From NCBI RefSeq assembly GCF_019219025.1, contig NZ_JAHUWN010000017.1:1-64000 (forward strand): a stretch of 64,000 nucleotides of DNA. Direction: 5' to 3'. A model generated the notes under the pieces. It had not been told where the DNA came from and searched no databases. It worked only from the letters and a program-made list of their open reading frames with translations. The DNA is from Bacillus sp. sid0103. Lineage in GTDB: Bacteria; Bacillota; Bacilli; Bacillales_B; DSM-18226. A program made the translations under genes and the position numbers. Positions within the stretch are counted from its first letter, which is position 1, and each line of letters begins with the position of its first letter. Below, piece by piece: positions 53,279 to 62,331 of this stretch.

Positions 53279-54889
53279 ATGCAGTCAAAGCTTTTACGGG
53301 GAACATTTATTTTAACGTTTGGAACCATACTATCTAAGATTATCGGATTAATCTATGTTATTCCGTTCTATCAAATCGTTGGAAAACAGGGGACACAGCT
53401 TTATTCGTTCTCGTATGTCCCATACACCATTTTTATCAGTATCGCTACGGCGGGTGTACCGCTGGCAGTTTCAAAATTTATTGCAAAATATAATGCGCTC
53501 GAAGAATATGCCGTTGGCCGAAAGCTTTTTAAATCAGGACTAGTGGTCATGCTCTTGACGGGGTTTGTAGCATTCTTGGTCATGTATTTTGCAGCACCTC
53601 TGTTGGCAGAACTAAGTCATCCCGGAAAAGGACAACTGGCCGATGTAATAACGGTAATACGTGCTGTTAGCTTTGCATTGATTGTTGTTCCATTTATGAG
53701 TTTAATCAGGGGTTACTTCCAGGGACATCAATCCATGGGGCCATCAGCGGTTTCACAGGTTGTCGAACAAATTGTGAGAATTGCATTCACACTTGCAGGA
53801 GCCTATGTGGTCCTGAAATTTTTAAATGGTACTATTGTTTCTGCAGTTAGTGTGGCCACCTTTGCAGCCTTTATCGGCGCCATCGGGGGGCTAGTCGTTT
53901 TATTTTGGTATTGGTTCAAAAGAAAACCTTATTTGGACGAACTGCTTGAACACGATAAAGGGACAATCACAGTCTCTTTAACGGATATATATAAAGAAAT
54001 CTTTATTTACGCTGCTCCGTTCGTTTTTGTCGGGATTGCGAATCCGTTATTTCAATTTATTGATCAAATCACATTAACGAGGGCAATGGTGGAGTTAGGA
54101 ATTAATGAGAAATTAGCAGATACCGCTTTTGGAATCCTGAATTTCGAGTCACATAAAATTGTGATTATTCCGGTTTCACTCGCAACAGCATTCTCTTTAA
54201 CACTCGTACCGAGCATTACAAAGGCATTTGTCGAGAATGACAGCAAAAACCTAAACCGTCAACTAAATCAAACCTTTCAAGTGCTGCTATATTTAACATT
54301 ACCAGCAGCGATTGGACTTTCTTTATTGGCAGAACCGGTTTACACCACTTTCTATGAGCATGATAACCTAGGGACACAAGTATTAGCCGCATATGCACCG
54401 GTTGCGATTCTCTTTTCTCTCTATTCAGTTACAGCAGCCATTTTACAAGGCATCAACGAACAGCGCTTTACCATCTTAAGCTTACTTGTGGGTCTTTTAG
54501 TAAAATTTTCGCTAAATATTCCTTTAATTAAAATGTTTGAAACCAGAGGTGCCGTACTTGCAACAGCACTTGGGTATACCGTAGCGATTGTGATAAATCT
54601 AATTGTAATCAAGACATTTTCCCGCTATCGATTCCGGCTTGTATGGCGGAGGAGTTTATTGATCGTGATATTCGCAGGTTTGATGTGGGGCGGTACAGAA
54701 ATTGTCTATAAACTACTATTATTATTCCTGTCTCCTGCTTCCAAGAGTCAATCCGTCTTGCTTATCGTCTTAAGTGCTGGAGTGGGAGCCGTCATTTATT
54801 TTTACTTGGGACTGAAATCAGGATTAGTGGACCGTTTATTCGGTGACAGGGTTGATAGAATTAAGCAAAAACTAAGGTTAAGATTTTAA
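53279..54889 (+). CDS. ytgP: Polysaccharide/lipid II flippase YtgP (MOP superfamily)
   Basis: 536-residue membrane protein with about 14 helices. The MurJ/SpoVB-type start (MQSKLLRGTFILTFGTILSKIIGLIYVIPFYQIVG) is clear. In B. subtilis YtgP (MurJ) moves lipid II across the membrane redundantly with Amj. ATG 53279 follows AGGAAGGG. Precedes ytzG by 19 nt. Confidence 0.93.
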   Translation: MQSKLLRGTFILTFGTILSKIIGLIYVIPFYQIVGKQGTQLYSFSYVPYTIFISIATAGVPLAVSKFIAKYNALEEYAVGRKLFKSGLVVMLLTGFVAFLVMYFAAPLLAELSHPGKGQLADVITVIRAVSFALIVVPFMSLIRGYFQGHQSMGPSAVSQVVEQIVRIAFTLAGAYVVLKFLNGTIVSAVSVATFAAFIGAIGGLVVLFWYWFKRKPYLDELLEHDKGTITVSLTDIYKEIFIYAAPFVFVGIANPLFQFIDQITLTRAMVELGINEKLADTAFGILNFESHKIVIIPVSLATAFSLTLVPSITKAFVENDSKNLNRQLNQTFQVLLYLTLPAAIGLSLLAEPVYTTFYEHDNLGTQVLAAYAPVAILFSLYSVTAAILQGINEQRFTILSLLVGLLVKFSLNIPLIKMFETRGAVLATALGYTVAIVINLIVIKTFSRYRFRLVWRRSLLIVIFAGLMWGGTEIVYKLLLLFLSPASKSQSVLLIVLSAGVGAVIYFYLGLKSGLVDRLFGDRVDRIKQKLRLRF

Positions 54890-54917
54890 AAATCTTCTGT
54901 AAAAGGAGATGGAACCA

Positions 54918-55637
54918 TTGAGAATAGATAAAATGCTGGCTAACCTTGGCTATGGCAGCCGAAAGGAAGTCAAACAGCTATTAAAAAGCAGCGCGGTAAA
55001 AGTTGATGATGTTGTAGTAAAAGATGCAAAGCAGCATGTGGACCCATCCACGCAAACCGTGACACTAAATGGGGAAATTATTGAATACAAAGAATACATC
55101 TATCTGATGATGAACAAACCACCGGGAGTGTTATCAGCGACAGAAGATACGAAGACAGAAACTGTCATTGATTTATTAGAGCTTGAGGACCAGGTCTATG
55201 AGCCGTTTCCTGTTGGCAGGTTGGATAAAGATACAGAAGGATTACTGCTCATCACTAATGACGGTCAATTGGCGCACCGGTTACTTTCTCCGAAAAAGCA
55301 TGTACCGAAGACCTACTTTGCTGTCATCGATGGTGAAGTAACTGAAGATGATATAGAGGCATTTGCTCATGGGGTCACCTTGGATGATGGCTACGAAACT
55401 AAGCCAGGAGAATTGGAAATACTAAAATCTGGAATCCGATCCGATATTGAACTAACGATTACTGAGGGGAAATTTCATCAAGTGAAAAGAATGTTCGAAG
55501 CGGTTGGTAAAAAGGTGGTCTATCTAAAGCGGATTTCGATGGGGCCTTTGCCGTTAGATGAAACACTGGAGTTAGGGGAATATCGAGAACTGACAGATGA
55601 AGAAGTTGAGTTATTGAGAAATTATCAAGTAAAATAG
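54918..55637 (+). CDS. ytzG: Pseudouridine synthase, RsuA/RluB family (YtzG)
   Basis: 239 residues with an N-terminal S4 domain (IDKMLANLGYGSRKEVKQLL) and catalytic PVGRLDKDTEGLLLITNDG (Asp nucleophile). Predicted to modify a uridine in 16S rRNA. The TTG at 54918 lies 10 nt after AAAGGAG and gives LRIDKML; the ATG at 54909 is too close to the site. Confidence 0.92.
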   Translation: MRIDKMLANLGYGSRKEVKQLLKSSAVKVDDVVVKDAKQHVDPSTQTVTLNGEIIEYKEYIYLMMNKPPGVLSATEDTKTETVIDLLELEDQVYEPFPVGRLDKDTEGLLLITNDGQLAHRLLSPKKHVPKTYFAVIDGEVTEDDIEAFAHGVTLDDGYETKPGELEILKSGIRSDIELTITEGKFHQVKRMFEAVGKKVVYLKRISMGPLPLDETLELGEYRELTDEEVELLRNYQVK

Positions 55638-55641
55638 TCAT

Positions 55642-55677
55642 AAAAAAAGAAAAAGCAGAGTTGCTTTTTCTTTTTTT
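55642..55677 (+). terminator. Terminator after ytzG
   Basis: AAAGAAAAAGCA / TGCTTTTTCTTT stem with T-run. Confidence 0.87.
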
Positions 55678-55680
55678 GTC

Positions 55681-55788
55681 TATTTCGGGAGACCCCGCTC
55701 ATTTCTCATGCGCCGAGGAGGCTCCCGGACAGCCTTGTGGGCGCTGAGCGACTGGAGCGGAAATCAACAGGTATGATTACCAGAGCCT
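55681..55788. repeat. Truncated copy of the 186-bp repeat family
   Basis: GGGAGACCCCGC, GCGCCGAGGAGGCTCCC and GACTGGAGCGGAAATCAACAG correspond to the right two-thirds of the copy at 40319; the left end is missing. Confidence 0.65.
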
Positions 55789-55863
55789 AATGGTAAAAAA
55801 CTATTTTAATCCACGAAAAAAGGACAAAGCATTAGCCTTGTCCTATTTCCCATAACAATAAAT

Positions 55864-56298
55864 TTAAGCTTGTAGGAATGATTGGAACATCCAGTTATGT
55901 TTGTTGAGCTTACCAATTAGGCCTAAAAACATATCTCTAGTTACTTCATCATTGTTTTGTTCAGCAACTTCCATCCCCGTCTTTAACTCATCAATAAGTA
56001 AAGAAAAATCATGGACGATGGTTTGTACCATCTCTTCGGCTGTTAGAGTTTGATTGGTTTCCTCAATTGTTGCGAGTTGAAGATACTCTTTAAGAGTAGA
56101 AACAGGACGACCGCCAATCGTTAATAATTGTTCTGCAAACTCATCAATTGTTGCTGCTGCTTCCTCATATAATTCTTCGAATTTTGCGTGCAGGGTAAAG
56201 AAGTGGGGACCTTTCACATACCAGTGAAAACGATGTAATTTAGAATACAGTACATTCCAATTTGCGATTTGTTGGTTAATTACTTGTTCAACTGTCAT
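55864..56298 (-). CDS. dps: Dps-family ferritin-like DNA-binding protein
   Basis: 144 residues forming a four-helix bundle. Ferroxidase ligands appear in LHRFHWYVKGPHFFTLHAKFEELYEEAAATIDEFAEQ. Stores iron using peroxide as oxidant and protects DNA. RBS AGGAGGAAT. A perfect PerR box upstream suggests an MrgA-like, peroxide-induced gene. Confidence 0.95.
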   Translation of the reverse strand: MTVEQVINQQIANWNVLYSKLHRFHWYVKGPHFFTLHAKFEELYEEAAATIDEFAEQLLTIGGRPVSTLKEYLQLATIEETNQTLTAEEMVQTIVHDFSLLIDELKTGMEVAEQNNDEVTRDMFLGLIGKLNKHNWMFQSFLQA

Positions 56299-56330
56299 TT
56301 AGCATTCCTCCTAATATCTTATTTGAATTT

Positions 56331-56358
56331 ATTATAACACATATTAATTAAAAGTAAA
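56331..56358 (-). promoter_or_regulatory. dps promoter
   Basis: Minus-strand TTTACT, 16-nt spacer, TATAAT, 33 nt before the dps start. Confidence 0.65.
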
Positions 56359-56365
56359 TATTAAA

Positions 56366-56380
56366 TTATAATAATTATAA
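56366..56380. promoter_or_regulatory. PerR box upstream of dps
   Basis: TTATAATAATTATAA matches the Per box consensus TTATAATNATTATAA at every position, immediately upstream of the dps -35 region. Confidence 0.88.
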
Positions 56381-56483
56381 ATAAGATAAAAACATTTGAA
56401 AATAATAAGTAACAAGGTTGTTGGATGGGTATCTTAATAATATTTACTTGAAAAGGAAACCTTAATTCTAAGGGGGAACTGTC

Positions 56484-57293
56484 ATGAAACTTACACACGA
56501 GCAGGCAATTGAGTTACACGGCTTTAATAACTTAACGAAATCGTTGAGCTTTAATATGTATGATATTTGTTTTACAAAAACGCGGGATGAGCGAGAAGCC
56601 TATTTAAAGTATATTGATGAACAATACAGTGCAGACAGGCTCCAAAAAATATTAAAACATGTTTCAGATATCATTGGTGCACATGTATTAAATGTGGCCA
56701 GCCAAGACTTTGAACCAGCTGGTGCGAGCGTGACGCTTTTAGTTTCTGAAGGGCCAGTTGCCAATGCACCATCTGAATCCTTTGAAGAATCTCCGGGACC
56801 GTTGCCGGAATCGGTGGTCATGCAGTTAGATAAGAGCCATATCACGGTCCATACATACCCTGAATTTCACCCAGATGAAGGAATTAGTACATTTAGAGCA
56901 GACATCGATGTGTCTACCTGCGGGGAGATATCGCCGCTGAAGGCACTTCATTATTTGATTCGATCGTTTGAAACGGATGTAATGACCATTGATTACCGTG
57001 TACGTGGGTTTACGAGGGATAAAACGGGGCACAAACTCTTTATTGATCATGAAATCAATTCGATTCAGAATTATATCCCAGAGGATGTTGGTGAATTGTT
57101 CGATATGATTGATGTCAATGTTTATCAGGAACATATTTTTCACACGAAATGCAAGTTACGCGAATTCGATTTAAATAATTATTTATTTGGGTATACAAAA
57201 GATACTTTAACCCCTGAAGAACATATTGAGATTACGGAGCGGTTAAAGATAGAGATGGATGAAATCTTTTATGGGAAAAATATTGTCCAATAA
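56484..57293 (+). CDS. speD: S-adenosylmethionine decarboxylase, E. coli type SpeD
   Basis: Provides decarboxylated SAM for spermidine synthesis. At 269 residues it belongs to the long proenzyme class. The self-cleavage site is [12 protein letters not shown] (Ser ~113 becomes the pyruvoyl group), and [10 protein letters not shown] carries the catalytic Cys. B. subtilis instead has a ~126-residue SpeD. RBS AAGGGGGA. Monocistronic with its own terminator. Confidence 0.94.
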   Translation: MKLTHEQAIELHGFNNLTKSLSFNMYDICFTKTRDEREAYLKYIDEQYSADRLQKILKHVSDIIGAHVLNVASQDFEPAGASVTLLVSEGPVANAPSESFEESPGPLPESVVMQLDKSHITVHTYPEFHPDEGISTFRADIDVSTCGEISPLKALHYLIRSFETDVMTIDYRVRGFTRDKTGHKLFIDHEINSIQNYIPEDVGELFDMIDVNVYQEHIFHTKCKLREFDLNNYLFGYTKDTLTPEEHIEITERLKIEMDEIFYGKNIVQ

Positions 57294-57322
57294 AAAGAGC
57301 ACGGGTCTCCGCGCTCTTTTTC
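57293..57322 (+). terminator. Terminator of speD
   Basis: AAAAAGAGCRCG / CGCGCTCTTTTT-type stem around GGTCTC, with T-run. Confidence 0.82.
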
Positions 57323-57333
57323 CATCCGAAAAA

Positions 57334-58080
57334 TTAAGTGTTTAACAAATGATGAAGCATCCTATTTTTGTCATCAAAAAATTGTTTCATTATCCGATAA
57401 TGATTTGTGTCTTCAAGGGTGCACTCCGTGATACTTTCTTCTGTAAATTCAAGGATCTTTGCATCTGGATATGCCATGATGATGGGCGAATGGGTAGCGA
57501 TAATAAATTGAGAATGTTCGTTCACCAAATCATGAATTCTTGTCAGCATCGACATCTGCCGCAGTGGGGAAAGGGCTGCTTCCGGTTCATCTAAAAGGTA
57601 TATCCCATTTCCGCTAAAACGATGAAGAAATGTAGCAAAGAAGGCCTCACCATGTGACTGCTCATGGAGGGAAACTCCACCGAAGGATTCAATCACTTTA
57701 CGGCCTCCGCCGCCTTTATCCAGCTCCTCAATATTGGATGCAACATTATAAAAACTTTCTGCCCGAAGGAAAAAGCCATCCTTAGGCTTTTCAATTCCTT
57801 TAATTACTTTAAGGTAGTCCGCAAGAGGAGAATGTGAATCGTAGGTTGAAAAATTGAAATTAAAGGAACCGCCCTCAGGATTAAAACCTAGCGCAACCGC
57901 AATCGCTTCAAGCAAAGTAGACTTACCCATGCCATTTTCACCAATGAGAAAGGTAACTTTTGGGTGGAAGGATAGTTCGTCCAATGTTTTTATACTGGGC
58001 AGATTAAAAGGATATTTATGAAAAGAGGGAATTTCCTCTCTCTTCAAATTAACTCTTCGTAAATATTGAGAATTTAACAT
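57334..58080 (-). CDS. AAA/ABC-type ATPase (predicted, RecF/OLD-like)
   Basis: 248 residues with Walker A LIGENGMGKSTLLEAI, a signature-like HEQSHGEAFF, Walker B GIYLLDEPEAALSP and a following H-loop IIATHSP. It belongs to the soluble ATPase group annotated COG3910-like. No nuclease (TOPRIM) domain is attached. Role unknown. The start at 58080 (MLNSQYLRRVNLKREE) has GAGGTC 7 nt upstream. Confidence 0.85.
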   Translation of the reverse strand: MLNSQYLRRVNLKREEIPSFHKYPFNLPSIKTLDELSFHPKVTFLIGENGMGKSTLLEAIAVALGFNPEGGSFNFNFSTYDSHSPLADYLKVIKGIEKPKDGFFLRAESFYNVASNIEELDKGGGGRKVIESFGGVSLHEQSHGEAFFATFLHRFSGNGIYLLDEPEAALSPLRQMSMLTRIHDLVNEHSQFIIATHSPIIMAYPDAKILEFTEESITECTLEDTNHYRIMKQFFDDKNRMLHHLLNT

Positions 58081-58177
58081 AATCATGACCTCAGATTTAT
58101 AAGAATTTGGTTTCCTGCTTAATTTATACAGTAGCATAAATTTCCTGCTAATCCCATTATCAAAAAATAAGAAATGA

Positions 58178-58231
58178 TTGACATGAAACCAAAAGGTGTT
58201 ATATAGTCTTTGTATGAAACCAAATGGTTTC
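58178..58231 (+). promoter_or_regulatory. Promoter with twin operators for the SRPBCC-ArsR operon
   Basis: TTGACA (58178-58183), 18-nt spacer, TATAGT (58202-58207). GAAACCAAATGGTTTC (58216-58231) is a perfect palindrome; GAAACCAAAAGGTGTT (58185-58200), inside the spacer, is a partial copy 31 nt away, about three helical turns. Likely bound by the ArsR-type protein of the same operon. Confidence 0.78.
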
Positions 58232-58276
58232 GCAATTTAAGAAATAATCGCAGCACTATTAGAGGAGGCAATTCAT

Positions 58277-58702
58277 ATGGGTAACGAGTCACAAGCAACA
58301 TTAGAGGATATTAAGTATACAGTCGTTTATAATGCTCCGATTGCAAAAGTATGGGATGCAGTAGCGACAGCAGAGGGCTTGGGTGCATGGTTCATGCCGA
58401 ATGATCTTCAGCCTATTGAGGGTCATGAATTTCATTTAAATGCAGCGCAATTTGGGATGTCACCATGTAAGGTAACACATGTTGATCCGCCAAACCGTCT
58501 TTCTTTTAATTGGGGTAAAGATTGGACACTAACATTTGAACTAAAAGAACTGGATGATAAAACAGAATTAACTTTAATCCATGGCGGTTGGGACGCGAAC
58601 AAAGTTACTGAATTTGGCGCGCCACATACTCCAATTCGTGAAAACATGAATCAGGGCTGGGCAGGTCTTGTCAAAAAATTACAAGCATATGTTGAGGCAT
58701 AA
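58277..58702 (+). CDS. SRPBCC (AHSA1-like) domain protein
   Basis: 141 residues of the START/Bet v1-like fold, AHSA1 subgroup (YNAPIAKVWDAVATAEGLGAWFM, NRLSFNW, LTLIHGGW, NQGWAGLVKKLQAYVEA). Proteins of this kind bind hydrophobic ligands; the ligand is unknown. RBS AGAGGAGG. The regulator gene begins at the next base. Confidence 0.9.
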   Translation: MGNESQATLEDIKYTVVYNAPIAKVWDAVATAEGLGAWFMPNDLQPIEGHEFHLNAAQFGMSPCKVTHVDPPNRLSFNWGKDWTLTFELKELDDKTELTLIHGGWDANKVTEFGAPHTPIRENMNQGWAGLVKKLQAYVEA

Positions 58703-59080
58703 ATGGCAGCTTTATCGGCAAAGCATGATGTCTTTCAAGCCATCGCTGATCCAACAAGACGAAAGTTGTTAAAACTGCTAAGCAAGGAAGAAATGCCTGT
58801 CACTGCAATAAGTGAACACTTTCCGATAAGCCGGACCGCCGTATCAAAGCATCTACGTGTCTTACGAGAGGCGGGACTGGTAAAGGAACGGAAAGCTGGC
58901 AGGGAAACTAGGTACAAGCTTGAGCCAGAACCCTTATTTGAATTAAAAGATTGGCTTCAATATTTTGAGCTATTTTGGGAAAATAAATTGTCAGCACTTA
59001 GGCTTTTTGTTGAATCTGATAATCAAGAAGTTAAACAGCATCATTCTGAAATTGATAAGTCAGACAACAAAATAGAATGA
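58703..59080 (+). CDS. ArsR-family transcriptional regulator
   Basis: 125-residue winged-helix protein (FQAIADPTRRKLLKLLSKEE, recognition helix FPISRTAVSKHLRVLREAGLV, wing ERKAGRETRYKLE). No metal-binding ELCVCDL-type motif, so it is not an arsenic sensor. The pairing of ArsR with AHSA1-type SRPBCC genes is common. Its ATG abuts the SRPBCC stop. Probably autoregulates through the palindromes upstream. Confidence 0.9.
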   Translation: MAALSAKHDVFQAIADPTRRKLLKLLSKEEMPVTAISEHFPISRTAVSKHLRVLREAGLVKERKAGRETRYKLEPEPLFELKDWLQYFELFWENKLSALRLFVESDNQEVKQHHSEIDKSDNKIE

Positions 59081-59120
59081 AAAAAGTGATACCCATTTAT
59101 TTATTGGGTATCACTTTTTT
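59081..59120. terminator. Terminator between the ArsR and YhgE genes
   Basis: Perfect 15-bp stem AAAAAGTGATACCCA / TGGGTATCACTTTTT; convergent. Confidence 0.9.
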
Positions 59121-59125
59121 AGTTT

Positions 59126-61126
59126 TTATAAAGAAAGCTCCCCAGATTGTTTAGCATGTTGAAGATGACTTGTCACCCATCCAATAACACCAGCAATTAC
59201 TAGGTAGATGAGTAAGATGAGTAATTGCTGTTGAAGTTGAGCCCAGTTTCCTAAAGATATAACATCTTGGAAACTTTGTAACGAATGGGACATTGGTAAA
59301 ATGCTTCCGATTTTGCTAAGGACAGGATTACTCAATTCACCAGGGAAGGTTCCGCCACATGTTGCTAATTGTAAGACCAGTAAAGTGACTGCCATAAATT
59401 TACCTGCTACACCAAACAAGGTCACTAACATAAGGATAAACGTCATGAAGGTAAAGGAGACAATGACACTGGATAAAATAAACAATGGAACACTAGCTAC
59501 ATGGATTTTGAATCCGAAAAGGACTACCAAATCGACAATTAACACTTGGATTAACGCGATCGAGTACTTTAGTCCAAGTTTATTTATATAGTGTTGCGTT
59601 CCATTGACCAATAAGTCTTGTCTGCGTCCTAGTGGAAGAATGTTAGCCGCCATAATTCCTCCTACATAAAATGCCAAAGAAAGAAAATATGGGCTAATTC
59701 CGGTGCCGTAATTCGGAACCTCGGATAAATCTGATTCTATTAATTTGACGGGTTCAGAAAACATTGAAGTTAATTGATCATTATTATGAATACTTGATGT
59801 TTGTAGCGCCGCATCATTTAATTTAGAGGCTAACTTGTCTGAACCCACTGTCAATTGACTCAAACCATCTACTAATTGATTTGTACCATTATCTAATTTA
59901 TTACCACCGTTTGCTAAATCGTTAATTCCAGTGTTTAAAGAGGAAAAACCATTTTTCCATTGAGAGAAACCATTGGAAAATTGAATTGTGCCCTCAGACA
60001 ATTTTTTTGCCCCGTTGGCAGCTTCATCCATTTTATTTCCGAACCTATTCATCCCATCTTGAATTTTTTCTTGACTTTGAACTAATTGATTTGCCCCCTG
60101 TGCAAGTTGGGCTTGCCCGCTGCTCAATGAATCAGCTGCCTTGGAAAGGCCAGTTGACATGGCGGCAATTTGTTGGAAGGTCGGGTCATCTTGCATCTCA
60201 GGATGATGTTTAATAAATTGTTCTACAGCTTTTGTTAAATGATCGGTTTTGTCTTTCATTCCTTCTTGACCTTGGGATAACTTTTCACTACTCAAGACAA
60301 AAGATTGCATGCCTTTAGATAATTGTTCCATCCCGGATTTTAAAGTTGTGTGACCTTGTGAAAGCAGTTCGATGCCATTCGAAAGAGAGTGAGAGCCATC
60401 TTTTAAACCGTCAAGCCCTTTCTTTAATTTTTCTTGTCCGGTGGAAAGTTGCTGACTTCCATCCTCTAGCTTTTTTGCCCCATCATTTAAGCGGTGAACA
60501 CCATCTGAAAGCAGAATCATTCCATTCTTGGCATCCATCGTTCCTTGATTAATTTTTGAGGCTCCATCGCCGGCTTCACGTAATCCGTCTGCTAACACAA
60601 TAAACTTTGAAAATACTCCATCAGCATAGGATTTGGTAATGCTGGCCGCTATTTTTGTTTTCATTTTTTCCGTTGCGGTAGTACTTATTTGTGAAGCAAC
60701 GAAGTTTTTTCCTGGGTTTATTTTATAATGCAGGTTTGCCTGCACTGGATGTTCATCCATTAGTGTACTGATTTTTTGTGAAAAATCCTTTGGAATTGTC
60801 AGCACCATATAATATGTCCCATCCTTTAAACCTTGGTTTGCGGCGTTTTCAGAGAGAAAGGAGAACTTCAGATCCTTGTTTTCTTTTAAGTTTTTGACAA
60901 ATTCCTGACCTGCTTCAATCGACTTGTTATTCATCATCCCACCTTGATCTAGATTAACGACAGCGACTGGAAGTTGATCTAAACGCCCATAAGGATTCCA
61001 ATAACCTGCGAGAAAGAAACCAGAATATATTAATGGAACAATTAATAGAAACACTAAAGCTATCCTTCCATGCTTATGATGCCACATCATCTTTAAATCT
61101 CTAAATACTAAGTGAATTCCTTTCAT
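59126..61126 (-). CDS. YhgE/Pip-family membrane protein
   Basis: 666 residues. One N-terminal helix (IALVFLLIVPLIYSGFFLAGYW) and about five C-terminal helices resembling ABC-2 permeases. They enclose a long extracellular part (about 180-460) of repeating segments with LxxGxxxLxxG spacing (DGVHRLNDGAKKLEDGSQQL), likely an alpha-helical stalk. Related to phage-infection protein Pip and YueB-like receptors. No ATPase is nearby. Transport or receptor function unproven. Divergent from a LysR gene that may control it. Confidence 0.88.
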   Translation of the reverse strand: MKGIHLVFRDLKMMWHHKHGRIALVFLLIVPLIYSGFFLAGYWNPYGRLDQLPVAVVNLDQGGMMNNKSIEAGQEFVKNLKENKDLKFSFLSENAANQGLKDGTYYMVLTIPKDFSQKISTLMDEHPVQANLHYKINPGKNFVASQISTTATEKMKTKIAASITKSYADGVFSKFIVLADGLREAGDGASKINQGTMDAKNGMILLSDGVHRLNDGAKKLEDGSQQLSTGQEKLKKGLDGLKDGSHSLSNGIELLSQGHTTLKSGMEQLSKGMQSFVLSSEKLSQGQEGMKDKTDHLTKAVEQFIKHHPEMQDDPTFQQIAAMSTGLSKAADSLSSGQAQLAQGANQLVQSQEKIQDGMNRFGNKMDEAANGAKKLSEGTIQFSNGFSQWKNGFSSLNTGINDLANGGNKLDNGTNQLVDGLSQLTVGSDKLASKLNDAALQTSSIHNNDQLTSMFSEPVKLIESDLSEVPNYGTGISPYFLSLAFYVGGIMAANILPLGRRQDLLVNGTQHYINKLGLKYSIALIQVLIVDLVVLFGFKIHVASVPLFILSSVIVSFTFMTFILMLVTLFGVAGKFMAVTLLVLQLATCGGTFPGELSNPVLSKIGSILPMSHSLQSFQDVISLGNWAQLQQQLLILLIYLVIAGVIGWVTSHLQHAKQSGELSL

Positions 61127-61250
61127 AAATTACCCCTTAACCTTTAGTTTTTTTACATAACCACTATGATAAATACTTTTTGCTATATTGTATAATATAT
61201 AATTAGTTATCAATTAGTAGCTTTCAAGCTATTGAAAAAGGAGGGGAATA

Positions 61251-62135
61251 ATGGAGTTTTTACAATTACAGTATTTTCAGACCGTAGCCAGACTGGAGCA
61301 TATGACCAAAGCTGCTGAAGAACTTCAAATTGCTCAGCCTTCTTTAAGTAAAACGATAGCCCGATTAGAGGAAGACCTGGGTGTTCCATTATTTGATCGG
61401 AAAAATCGGCAGCTCAGGCTAAACGACTATGGAAAACTATTTTTAGAACGAGTAAATAGAATGTTTTTAGAATTAAATGAAGGGAAAAGAGAAATCGCGG
61501 AAAGAGCCCATCAGGGGCAAACACAAATTACCTTAGCTGTAAGCATTCCAAGAGTCCTTCCTGAGTTATTGAGTTCTTTTTTAAAGGAATTTCCCAATGT
61601 TACATTTCAACAAGTATTGGAGTCAACTTCCTCCATGAAAAGTCAGCTTGAAAAGGCTGAGATTGATTTTTGTATTTCATCTGTGCCGATTGAGGGGGAG
61701 GAAATTGTTTGGGAACCTCTAATGACAGAAGAGATATACTTAATTGTTCCCCCGGAACACCAGCTAGCAGGGAAAGAGAAAATATTTCTCCATGAAGTTA
61801 AGGATGAACCATTTATCAGTATGAATACTGGTTTCGGGTTTAGAAACGTAACAGATGAATTTTGTCGTGAGGCAGGATTTGTTCCAAACATTGCTTTTGA
61901 AGGGGATGAGCCTGGGGTGATTGGGGAATTGGTAAGACAAGGATTAGGTATTGCTTTCATTCCGGAAATTTCGTTACTCCATAAGACGAATCCCTTTCCA
62001 AACAAACTGAGTATTATTGAACCAAAATGCCAAAGGACCATCGGGCTGGGCTGGTCAAAGAGACGTTATTTATCTGAGGCAGGACAACAATTTCGTCAGT
62101 ATGTGATTGAATATTTTTCTAGGCTTTCTCTTTGA
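61251..62135 (+). CDS. LysR-family transcriptional regulator
   Basis: 294 residues with the N-terminal helix-turn-helix (MEFLQLQYFQTVARLEHMTK, AQPSLSKTIARLEEDLGVPLFDR) and a periplasmic-binding-like effector domain. GGAGGGG precedes the ATG. It faces the YhgE gene across 124 AT-rich bases; typical LysR logic would be control of that gene plus autoregulation. No clear T-N11-A operator could be fixed. Confidence 0.92.
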   Translation: MEFLQLQYFQTVARLEHMTKAAEELQIAQPSLSKTIARLEEDLGVPLFDRKNRQLRLNDYGKLFLERVNRMFLELNEGKREIAERAHQGQTQITLAVSIPRVLPELLSSFLKEFPNVTFQQVLESTSSMKSQLEKAEIDFCISSVPIEGEEIVWEPLMTEEIYLIVPPEHQLAGKEKIFLHEVKDEPFISMNTGFGFRNVTDEFCREAGFVPNIAFEGDEPGVIGELVRQGLGIAFIPEISLLHKTNPFPNKLSIIEPKCQRTIGLGWSKRRYLSEAGQQFRQYVIEYFSRLSL

Positions 62136-62141
62136 AAAAGC

Positions 62142-62175
62142 AAAAAAGGCCATCGTGTAGTTGATGGCCTTTTTG
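62142..62175 (+). terminator. Terminator of the LysR gene
   Basis: AAAAAGGCCATC / GATGGCCTTTTT perfect stem. Confidence 0.9.
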
Positions 62176-62184
62176 TATTTGTCT

Positions 62185-62322
62185 CTGATAAAGCTCATTG
62201 TTGATTTTGGCACCCTGTTGATTGGAGCGGAAGGTGCGAAGACTCCTGCGGGAGGCTCCCCGGACCGCCCACGGAAAGCAAAGCTTCTTTCGCTCCAATC
62301 AACAGGCAAGTTCAACAAAGCC
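62185..62322. repeat. 138-bp member of the 186-bp repeat family
   Basis: CTGTTGATTGGAGCGGAAGG near the left and CGCTCCAATCAACAG near the right form a perfect long stem. GTTCAACAAAGCC closes it. The central GC-rich block is shorter than in the 186-bp copies. Confidence 0.8.
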
Positions 62323-62331
62323 TTGTTTTTA

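Noticed and set aside
58703..59080. Arsenic or metal-sensing ArsR
   Set aside because: No conserved Cys or His metal site in the recognition helix or C-terminus; neighbours are not metal genes.
59126..61126. Type VII secretion component
   Set aside because: Although YueB-like proteins belong to the same family, no WXG100, EssC or EssB genes lie nearby.
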